Below are positions 1 through 5,820 of a stretch of DNA of 7,728 nt, piece by piece. Below the pieces are notes generated by a model. It was given only the letters and a program-made list of their open reading frames with translations, was not told the DNA's origin and made no database searches. A program made the translations under genes and the position numbers. Origin of the DNA: Candidatus Hydrogenedentota bacterium (lineage in GTDB: Bacteria > Hydrogenedentota > Hydrogenedentia > Hydrogenedentales > SLHB01); NCBI GenBank assembly GCA_016934125.1, contig JAFGTL010000165.1, positions 1-7,728 of the forward strand. Reading direction: 5' to 3'. Positions within the stretch are counted from its first letter, which is position 1; each line of letters starts with the position of its first letter.

Positions 1-1494
1 AAACGTGACAACCCGGGCGGCACCGAGGGCAACCTGAACGGGGCGCTCGCCGAGTTGATCGTGTACGACGCCGCCCTCGACGACGCCGCACGCTCTCAAG
101 TGGAACAGGCCCTGTGCGCCCGCTACGGCGTCGTCCCGTACGAGGCGGAAACCCTGGTGGTGACGCGCGTCATTCCCGGCGATCACGCCGTCACCGTCGA
201 CTGGCTCGCCCCCGATCTGCCCGCAATCGAGGCCTACGTGGTTGAGGTGAAGCTGCGCTACGCCCCGTGGGAGGAGGCCGTGGCTACCCGCGTGCCCTCC
301 GGCGACACGTCGACAACGTGCGGCGGGTTGATGAATCACGCCGACTACGCGGTGCGCGTCGCCGCCGTGGACGCCGCGGGCGCGCGGCTGGCGTCGAGCG
401 GCCCGCGTCTCATGAGTCCGGCCGAGGCGCCCGGCGTCACCATCGACTACATCCACCAGGACGAGTCCCATTTCCTGAGCAAGGGCGTGTACGTAGGGAG
501 CCCCTCCATTGCCCGGCTGCCGGACGGCCGGTTTGTCGCCAGCCACGATCTTTTCGGCTGCGGCTCCTACGATTTCTCGCGCGTGTTCCGCTCGGCAGAT
601 GGCGGCGCCACCTGGCAGCACGTTGCCGATGTCGAACAGGCGTTCTGGGGCACCTTGTTTGTCCACCGCGGCACGCTCTACCTCATCGCGTGCAGCGAGC
701 GATTCGGCGACATCGTGTTGCACGCCTCGAAGGATGGCGGCGAAACCTGGCAGCGGCCCGCCGTCCTCGCGTCGGGCGAGTATCACAAGGCGCCTGTGCC
801 CGTCACGCACCACGATGGCCGCCTGTGGTGCTGTGTCGAGTTGCACGACTGCCCGGGCTGGAGCGCCGTGGCCCTGTCCGTGCCCGAAGACGCGGATCTC
901 ATGGCGCCCGCGAACTGGACGGTGAGCGCGCCCCTTGGCTACTCCGCGGAGTGGCAGCCGGAGGGCTGGAATCCGCAGCACGCCCACATCAGCGAAGGCA
1001 ACGCCGTGGTCGATCCGGCCGGCAACCTGCTCGACATCCTGCGGTATAACCCCCCGCCCCATTCCGGCAAGGCCGTCGTTCTCGACATCGCCCCCGACGG
1101 CCGGACGCTCCAGTTCAGCCACCTCATGGAACTCAACGGCAGCCTCACCAAGTTCACGATCCGCCGCCACCCCGATACCGGCGTCTACTGGGCCCTCGTG
1201 AATCGCGTGCCCGAACCGCGCGACGGGCTCTGGGCCGTCCGCAACATCCTGACGCTCGTCCGCAGCGATGATCTCGAGGAATGGACGCCCGTGTACGACG
1301 TGCTCCGCGACGATCGCAAAACCGCGCCCCAATACACCGGATTTCAGTACATCGACTGGCTCTTCGACGGCGACGACATCGTGTTCGTATCACGCACCGC
1401 CTACAACGGCGCCCACACCTTCCACGATGCCAACCACCTCACCTTCCACCGCATCGAAGGCTTCGCCACCCTCCCCCATCGCGTCGGGCCGTGA
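1..1494 (+). CDS. Sialidase-like (BNR/Asp-box) protein with LamG end and Fn3-like domain, 5' truncated
   Basis: The reading frame is open from base 1 and its true start lies upstream; 497 residues are visible before the TGA at 1492-1494. Residues 1-45 resemble the last strands of a LamG/concanavalin-like domain (GALAELIVYDAAL, then a VEQALCARYG helix). Residues about 48-143 look like a fibronectin type III domain (VTVDW, YVVEV, DYAVRVAAVD, SSG). From about 147 to the end is a sialidase-type propeller: SPSIARLPDGRF, two good Asp boxes (SADGGATW near 198, SKDGGETW near 243) and a degenerate third (RSDDLEEW near 422). Families with this layout are normally exported and act on or bind extracellular glycans. 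No full set of sialidase catalytic residues (FRIP arginine, Arg triad) was recognised, so hydrolase activity is not claimed. A signal peptide, if present, would lie outside the window. The gene converges on the kelch gene with a 6-base gap. Confidence 0.8.
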   Translation, partial: KRDNPGGTEGNLNGALAELIVYDAALDDAARSQVEQALCARYGVVPYEAETLVVTRVIPGDHAVTVDWLAPDLPAIEAYVVEVKLRYAPWEEAVATRVPSGDTSTTCGGLMNHADYAVRVAAVDAAGARLASSGPRLMSPAEAPGVTIDYIHQDESHFLSKGVYVGSPSIARLPDGRFVASHDLFGCGSYDFSRVFRSADGGATWQHVADVEQAFWGTLFVHRGTLYLIACSERFGDIVLHASKDGGETWQRPAVLASGEYHKAPVPVTHHDGRLWCCVELHDCPGWSAVALSVPEDADLMAPANWTVSAPLGYSAEWQPEGWNPQHAHISEGNAVVDPAGNLLDILRYNPPPHSGKAVVLDIAPDGRTLQFSHLMELNGSLTKFTIRRHPDTGVYWALVNRVPEPRDGLWAVRNILTLVRSDDLEEWTPVYDVLRDDRKTAPQYTGFQYIDWLFDGDDIVFVSRTAYNGAHTFHDANHLTFHRIEGFATLPHRVGP

Positions 1495-1500
1495 GGGGAT

Positions 1501-2571
1501 TCACCGCGCCGGGGTGACGCGTTCGAGGCGCCAGACGTCGGGTTGCATGTTGTTGCCGGCCACCATCCAGAGGGCGTCGTTGTAGACGAAGACGCTGGCG
1601 GCGTGGCGGATGGCCCACGGGGTATCGGGCACCTCGTGCCAGGTGACTCCGTCGGCGGAGTGCCACACATCGTTCCGGTTGGCTTTGTTCCAGCCTTCCA
1701 TGATCCATAGGCGCCCGTCGAACACGGCCACGTCGTGATACTGGCGCGGATGCCACGGGGCGTGCTCGACGTGGCACTCCCAGTGAATTCCGTCGGGCGA
1801 ACTCCACACGTCGTTGTAGAACGAGCGTTCGGGCGTGCCGGGCGTGTCGTAGGTGCCCCCGCCCAGAATCCAGATGCGATCCTGGAACACGCAGCCGCCG
1901 CCAATCATCCCGCGTGCGGGCCAGTGGGGCCCAACCGGCTCGATCTTCGTCCAGTGGACGCCGTCCTCGCTGTTCCAGATGTCATCGTAGAAGCGCTCGT
2001 CGGCCGGGGCGAACTGGGGCGTCGTCTGGCCGCCCATCACCCAGATGCGGCCTCGGAACGCCACCGTGTAGTGGAGGGCGCGCGGGCCCCAGGGCACGGC
2101 CTCGGTGACGCGCTGCCAGGTTTTCCCGTCATCCGAGTTCCACACATCGTTCTGGTAGTGCCCCTGGAGCGGATCGCCGCCGACGATCCACATCTTGTCT
2201 TGATGGAGGACGTAGCCGGCCGTGTGCCGGCCTTCCCAGTCGCTGGCGGGGTTGAAGGCGGCGTTTGTGAAGGTGTTGGGCTTCTCGAGCGTCCACACCG
2301 CGCCGTCCGTGGAACTCCAGACTTCGTTGTTGCATTTCCGCGGGAAGTGGGCGGTATCGGGCGGGTTCCAGCCGCCGATCAGCCACATGCGATCCTTATA
2401 GACGAGGGCGCCGGCGCCATCGCGCGGGGCGAACGCCGCGTTCATCGTCACGTTGATCCACCGATAGGCCGGCGGCCCGGCCTGTGCCGGCTGTTGCCCG
2501 GCAGCTTCCGCACGCCACGCCATCACCCCGATCCCAACCGCGACGACGCATACAACAAGCTTGGCCATCAT
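1501..2571 (-). CDS. Secreted six-bladed kelch-type beta-propeller protein
   Basis: This 356-residue protein begins at the first of two adjacent ATG codons (2571-2569). AGGAGG at 2582-2577 sits 5 bases upstream, which argues against a longer in-frame start at 2619. Residues 1-23 form a signal peptide: one Lys, a hydrophobic VVCVVAVGIGVMAW core, and an AEA cleavage site before AGQQ. The mature protein is six kelch-like repeats with the hallmark strand: RMWLIGGW (61), KMWIVGGD (126), RIWVMGGQ (175), RIWILGGG (232), RLWIMEGW (287) and ALWMVAGN (333). Between them lie five copies of a second motif of the form (N/D)-(D/E)-(V/I)-W-x-S-x-D-G-x-x-W, which looks like an Asp box. A short PDVWRLERV strand ends the chain and probably closes the propeller with the N-terminal YRWINV strand. 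Such propellers usually bind ligands or proteins; no catalytic centre is evident. It is probably periplasmic or secreted. Its partner is unknown. Confidence 0.87.
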   Translation of the reverse strand: MMAKLVVCVVAVGIGVMAWRAEAAGQQPAQAGPPAYRWINVTMNAAFAPRDGAGALVYKDRMWLIGGWNPPDTAHFPRKCNNEVWSSTDGAVWTLEKPNTFTNAAFNPASDWEGRHTAGYVLHQDKMWIVGGDPLQGHYQNDVWNSDDGKTWQRVTEAVPWGPRALHYTVAFRGRIWVMGGQTTPQFAPADERFYDDIWNSEDGVHWTKIEPVGPHWPARGMIGGGCVFQDRIWILGGGTYDTPGTPERSFYNDVWSSPDGIHWECHVEHAPWHPRQYHDVAVFDGRLWIMEGWNKANRNDVWHSADGVTWHEVPDTPWAIRHAASVFVYNDALWMVAGNNMQPDVWRLERVTPAR

Positions 2572-2576
2572 CGGAT

Positions 2577-2582
2577 CCTCCT
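2577..2582 (-). promoter_or_regulatory. Strong Shine-Dalgarno of the kelch gene
   Basis: Reading the minus strand, AGGAGG lies 5 bases before the ATG at 2571 and 8 bases before the ATG at 2568. It is the strongest ribosome binding site in the window. It fixes the start at the signal peptide rather than at the upstream in-frame ATG at 2619. Confidence 0.75.
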
Positions 2583-2590
2583 GTGCGGCA

Positions 2591-2619
2591 AGTCTACGCC
2601 GCCCGAGCCAACCGCGCAA
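2591..2619 (-). promoter_or_regulatory. Candidate weak promoter for the kelch gene
   Basis: On the minus strand TTGCGC (2619-2614) is followed by a 17-base spacer and TAGACT (2596-2591). The -10 matches TATAAT at 4 of 6 positions and the -35 matches TTGACA at only 3. The predicted transcript start near 2584 would leave a leader of only about a dozen bases, just including the AGGAGG. This could be real with a very short leader, or the true promoter may lie elsewhere in the 119-base divergent region. Confidence 0.35.
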
Positions 2620-2625
2620 CCGCCT

Positions 2626-2654
2626 TTGACGGCGATCACGGCCTCTGATAGACT
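2626..2654 (+). promoter_or_regulatory. Sigma70-type promoter of the dtd operon
   Basis: TTGACG (2626-2631, 5 of 6 to TTGACA) is separated by exactly 17 bases from TAGACT (2649-2654, 4 of 6 to TATAAT). A TGA directly before the -10 supplies an extended -10 element. Transcription would begin near 2661 and give a leader of about 30 bases before the ATG at 2691. It is the only convincing promoter ahead of the five + strand genes and probably drives them all. No operator-like repeat was seen around it. Confidence 0.65.
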
Positions 2655-2690
2655 CAACGCAGTAGAACCGGGGCGGGAATCGAGCCGGAT

Positions 2691-3140
2691 ATGAGAGCGG
2701 TTGTACAGCGCGTATCGGAGTCGTCGGTGTCGGTGGACGGGCGGGTGCTCGGCTCGATCGGGCCGGGCCTGCTGGTGCTGATCGGCGTCGCCGACGGCGA
2801 TACCGACAAGGACGCCGTGGCGCTGGCGGACAAGGTGGCCGGGCTGCGGTGTTTCAACGACGCCGCGGGCAAGTTCAACCTCTCCGTGGCGGATGTGGGC
2901 GGCAGCATTCTGGCCATTTCCCAGTTCACCTTGCTGGGCGACTGCCGCAAGGGGAAGCGCCCGTCGTTTACGGGCGCAGCGGCACCCGAGTCCGCCGTGC
3001 CGCTCTACGAAGGCGTGATCCGGCGGTGGCGCGACTCGGGCCTGCCCGTCGAAACCGGCGAATTCGGGGCGCACATGCTCGTCCATCTCGTGAACGACGG
3101 GCCCGTCACCCTCATGATTGATACGGAGAAAACCTTCTAA
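2691..3140 (+). CDS. dtd: D-aminoacyl-tRNA deacylase
   Basis: This 149-residue protein is full length for bacterial DTD (about 145-150). The enzyme hydrolyses D-amino acids (and glycine mischarged on tRNA-Ala) from tRNA, a cytoplasmic chiral-proofreading step that leaves L-aminoacyl-tRNA intact. The N-terminus MRAVVQRVSESSVSVDG and the ADKVAGLR segment are typical. Both active-site motifs are present: SQFTL at 77-81, with Thr80, and NDGPVT at 135-140, which carries the Gly-cisPro pair at 137-138. RKGKRPSF at 86-93 and ETGEFGAHM at 121-129 also match the family. The Shine-Dalgarno is weak (G-rich run near 2671-2677), but a good promoter lies upstream. The stop TAA shares one base with the ATG of the next gene (TAATG at 3138-3142), so the two are likely translationally coupled. 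It is a housekeeping function; its place at the head of this operon may be incidental. Confidence 0.97.
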   Translation: MRAVVQRVSESSVSVDGRVLGSIGPGLLVLIGVADGDTDKDAVALADKVAGLRCFNDAAGKFNLSVADVGGSILAISQFTLLGDCRKGKRPSFTGAAAPESAVPLYEGVIRRWRDSGLPVETGEFGAHMLVHLVNDGPVTLMIDTEKTF

Positions 3141-4858
3141 TGGGCGCAATCTGCGGGATTCTGGGCAAACGCGATCCGGCCGTGGTGGCTGTGATGGCCC
3201 GGGCGCTCGCGCACCGGGGCGACGCCCGCCACCGCGTCGACGGCGATACCTTCTCGGTTGCATCGTCGAGGCCCGTGTCCGCGGCCCCGTGTCTGATGGA
3301 CGGGACGCCGCGCGATGCACAAGGCACGCCTCTCGATGCCGAGGCGCTCGCGACGCGATGCCGCGATGCGGGCGATCCGGCCCGCTTCCACCTGGGCGGG
3401 GCGTTCGCGGCTGTGGTGGATGCCGGTGGTGGCCACGGCTGGTGGCTCCTGCGGGATCGATTGGGCCGGCGGCCCCTGTACTACTTCCGGGGGCCTGACC
3501 ACCTGCTCTTCGCCTCCGAGTTGAAGGCCTTGCTCGCCTCGGGCCGCGTGCCGAAACGCCTCAACCTGAACAGTGTCGACCGCTACCTCACGCTCCGCTG
3601 CGTGCCCGGCCCCGAATCCATCATCCAGGATGTCTACCGCGTCGGCCCGGGCTCCGCGATATGTTATCGGGACGGCAACGTGCAGACTACGGCCTTCGCG
3701 GGATTCGACATCCGCTCCGAGGACGTGCCCCGCGATCAGGCCGTGAGCGCTGTGCGCGATCTGCTCGGCGCCTCGCTGGGCCGCGAGCCGGCGGCTGCGG
3801 CCCTGTGGTCGGCGGGTATCGATTGCGCCGCCTTGGCTGCCCTCAAGCCCGAATTGCGGCCGGTGTTCGTCCTGCTCGAGCGCGCGTGGCAGCAGGAAAC
3901 CCGCATGGCCAAGGAGTCGGCCCGGAAACTCGGGCTCGATCTCGCCGTCATCGGGGCCAAGCGCTTGAACGAGGCCACTTTCGGCCAAGTTGTGCGCGCC
4001 CTTGACGAGCCCATCGCCGATGCGTCGGCCCTGCCCCTGTGGCTCGTGGTCGAGGCGGCGGGCAGCCATGCGAACGAGTTGTTGTCCGGCCACGGGGCGG
4101 ACGCGTTGCTCGGCGGGTTTCCGCGTTATCATTTCCTCCAGAAAGCCCACGGGGCGAAGCCGCTGGTGCCGGTGGGGCTCGTGGGGAGCATGCTGCCTGG
4201 ACTCCCGCCCAACGCCTTTGTCCGGCGCGGCAGCCGGTATCTCGCATCGATCCGCGACAACATGAGCGCCTACCTGTCGCTGGTGTCCGTGTTCGATCAT
4301 GAAGAGCGCGAGGCCCTCTATACGGACGCCATGAAGGCCGCGCTCCCCCCGAACGGAGAGCCCATGGTGTCGATGCGGGGCCATTTCGAGAACACCGATC
4401 TCACCCGCAACCTGCTTTCATTGGATCTCAGCGTCGGCCTGCCCGATCTCGAGCTGGCCAAGTGCGATCGCATCGCGGCCGCCCACGGCATGACGCTGCG
4501 GTATCCCTACCTGTCCGACGAACTCGTCGACTACGTGATCCGGCTCGCGCCGGGCGTCCGGTTCGGCGTCCGAAGCAAGCCACTGCTGCGGATGGCGATG
4601 AAGGGGTTGCTGCCCGGTTCGGTGCGGCTCCGGGCGCGCCGCGACTTCCGGATCCCCCAGAGCGGCCGCCTGGTTCGCATCATCGAGAACGTGGCGAAGC
4701 AGGCGATCACCCCCGAACGCGTCGACGCCACCGGGATCTTCAAGTGGCATCACGTCGACATGGTGGTGCGTTCGGCCAGCCACAACGTATACCGGCGCCG
4801 CCAGTTCTGGGCGCTTCTGATGTTCTTCGCGTGGTATCAGCAACTCATGGAGAGCTGA
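3140..4858 (+). CDS. Divergent asparagine-synthetase-like (class II amidotransferase) protein
   Basis: This 572-residue protein has the two-domain layout of glutamine-dependent asparagine synthetase (AsnB-type, usually 550-650). The glutaminase-like domain covers about 1-185, with ICGILG at 4-9, AHRG at 24-27, RDRLGRRPLYY at 105-115 and FASELKAL at 124-131. The synthetase domain (about 195-572) has an altered pyrophosphate loop SAGID at 224-228 (family SGGLD), DEPIAD at 289-294, SGHGAD at 316-321 and LRYPYL at 453-458. It also has Lys480 in the SKPLLR segment and a C-terminal FWALLM helix. Oddities: the would-be nucleophilic Cys is residue 5 rather than 2, with no start codon just before it, and the family NGEIYN glutamine-binding motif is not recognisable in a shortened region. 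The synthetase Glu after GAD is Ala. Family members outside asparagine synthesis amidate sugar uronic acids or form amide bonds in natural products. Given its operon partners I favour such a specialised role. A GGAG at 3125-3128 serves as Shine-Dalgarno inside the end of dtd. Confidence 0.85.
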   Translation: MGAICGILGKRDPAVVAVMARALAHRGDARHRVDGDTFSVASSRPVSAAPCLMDGTPRDAQGTPLDAEALATRCRDAGDPARFHLGGAFAAVVDAGGGHGWWLLRDRLGRRPLYYFRGPDHLLFASELKALLASGRVPKRLNLNSVDRYLTLRCVPGPESIIQDVYRVGPGSAICYRDGNVQTTAFAGFDIRSEDVPRDQAVSAVRDLLGASLGREPAAAALWSAGIDCAALAALKPELRPVFVLLERAWQQETRMAKESARKLGLDLAVIGAKRLNEATFGQVVRALDEPIADASALPLWLVVEAAGSHANELLSGHGADALLGGFPRYHFLQKAHGAKPLVPVGLVGSMLPGLPPNAFVRRGSRYLASIRDNMSAYLSLVSVFDHEEREALYTDAMKAALPPNGEPMVSMRGHFENTDLTRNLLSLDLSVGLPDLELAKCDRIAAAHGMTLRYPYLSDELVDYVIRLAPGVRFGVRSKPLLRMAMKGLLPGSVRLRARRDFRIPQSGRLVRIIENVAKQAITPERVDATGIFKWHHVDMVVRSASHNVYRRRQFWALLMFFAWYQQLMES

Positions 4859-4862
4859 GTCG

Positions 4863-5816
4863 ATGCGGATCGCATTGGCCGGGGGCGGCTATCTGGCTGC
4901 CAGCCTCGCGAACGCCGTGCTCGAATCGTCGCACGAGATCGTAGCCATCGTGCAGGATGGGCGGCGGTCCCAAGGCGCGCGCCGCTGGATTCTGCCGTGG
5001 GTTTCGGCGGTGGTTCAGCCCCGGGGCGATGTGCGCGGCATCGCCAAGCGGAAGCGCATTCCGCTCCTCTACATCGACAAGATGGGCGAGGAGGAACTGG
5101 CGCCGCTGCGCGCCCTTGAGCCCGATCTGATCCTCGTAGGCGGGTTTGGCGTCATCCTCAAGCGGCCCATCCTCGATCTCCCGCGCATCGGCTGTGTGAA
5201 CGTCCACTCGTCCCTGCTTCCCAAGCACCGTGGCGCCAATCCCTTTGCGGCCGTCATCATGGCCGGCGAATCCGAGACGGGCGTCACCTTCCATGTCATG
5301 GACGAGGGCATCGACACCGGCGACATTCTCGAGCAGTACACCCTCACCGTCAAACCCCACTACTACGCCGTCGACATTCACCGAAAGGCGTCCGATCTGG
5401 CCGGGGACGAAGTGGCCTCGGTGCTCGATCGCATTCAAGCGGAAGGCCTCAACGGTGTGCCCCAGGATTCCGCCCAGGCGTCATACGATCAGAAGCCCAC
5501 CGCAGACGATGCCCTTGTCGATTGGACGCAGCCGGCCGAGGAGATCGAGCGGCGCGTCCGCGCGTTCTTTCCGGAAAACGTGGCCCGCTTTCCCTACGGC
5601 AACCGCCTGATCTACATCCATCGCGCCCGCGTCGAACCGGACGCGGCGGATGCGGCGGATGCGGCGCCCGGCACCGTGCTTCAGATCCGGCCCCGCGCCC
5701 GGATTGCCACGGGCCGCGGCGCCATCGCACTCACCACGGCCTACTGCCTCGAGCCGTTCCCCTGGGTATGGCCCGGCGCGTTCACCCGGCTCAAGCCGGG
5801 CGCCCAGTTGGGGTAG
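4863..5816 (+). CDS. Formyltransferase, Fmt/ArnA-N-terminal-domain type
   Basis: This 317-residue protein has the size and layout of methionyl-tRNA formyltransferase. An N10-formyl-tetrahydrofolate-dependent Rossmann-like domain spans about 1-205, and an OB-like C-terminal domain spans about 215-317 (VDWTQPAEEIERRVRAF, APGTVLQI, ending LKPGAQLG). The catalytic triad of the superfamily is intact: Asn113 and His115 in CVNVHSSLLPKHRG, and Asp151 in MDEGIDTGDIL. The N-terminal GTPxFA motif of housekeeping Fmt is replaced by AGGGYLAAS. SLLPKHRGANPF is closer to the SLLPKYRG of sugar formyltransferase ArnA than to the SLLPRWRGAAPI of Fmt, and NPWPGAF of Fmt is missing at the expected place. It may therefore formylate an amino-sugar nucleotide or another amine rather than Met-tRNA; true fmt cannot be excluded. 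A 9-base repeat at 5643-5666 encodes an Asp-Ala-Ala linker. The ATG lies 4 bases after the previous stop with GGAGAG at 4849-4854 upstream. Confidence 0.85.
   Translation: MRIALAGGGYLAASLANAVLESSHEIVAIVQDGRRSQGARRWILPWVSAVVQPRGDVRGIAKRKRIPLLYIDKMGEEELAPLRALEPDLILVGGFGVILKRPILDLPRIGCVNVHSSLLPKHRGANPFAAVIMAGESETGVTFHVMDEGIDTGDILEQYTLTVKPHYYAVDIHRKASDLAGDEVASVLDRIQAEGLNGVPQDSAQASYDQKPTADDALVDWTQPAEEIERRVRAFFPENVARFPYGNRLIYIHRARVEPDAADAADAAPGTVLQIRPRARIATGRGAIALTTAYCLEPFPWVWPGAFTRLKPGAQLG
5643..5666 (+). repeat. Short 9-base tandem repeat encoding an Ala/Asp linker
   Basis: GCGGCGGAT occurs twice in tandem (5643-5651, 5652-5660) followed by a partial third copy GCGGCG. In frame it encodes alternating Ala-Ala-Asp within the C-terminal domain of the formyltransferase, just before the APGTVL strand, where related proteins have a variable loop. 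Its length may vary by slippage in whole codons without breaking the gene. Confidence 0.75.
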
Positions 5817-5820
5817 GGCG

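Noticed and set aside
1501..1517. Inverted repeat TCACC/GGTGA at the convergent gene ends as a terminator
   Set aside because: Only a 5-bp stem with a 7-base loop, within the kelch coding end and without a T-run; too weak to call.
1735..2694. Long + strand open frame (319 codons) opposite the kelch gene
   Set aside because: It mirrors the kelch gene on the other strand, as expected from GC-rich codon use. Its translation is rich in Arg, Pro, Ala and His with no domain motif, whereas the kelch frame has six regular repeats, a signal peptide and a strong Shine-Dalgarno.
2978..3004. Perfect 8-bp inverted repeat AGCGGCAC/GTGCCGCT inside dtd
   Set aside because: Lies in conserved coding sequence with an 11-base loop and no T-run; such repeats are expected by chance in GC-rich genes.
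3137..4384. Long - strand open frame (415 codons) opposite the AsnB-like gene
   Set aside because: Shadow of the AsnB-like gene with biased composition, no recognisable motif and no ribosome binding site; the + strand frame carries clear family motifs throughout.
5650..5820. Upstream extension of the GT2 gene to an in-frame ATG at 5650
   Set aside because: The 57 extra residues are Arg/Pro/Ser-rich, lie entirely within the formyltransferase gene in another frame and have no GT similarity; GTG 5821 starts right at the GT fold.
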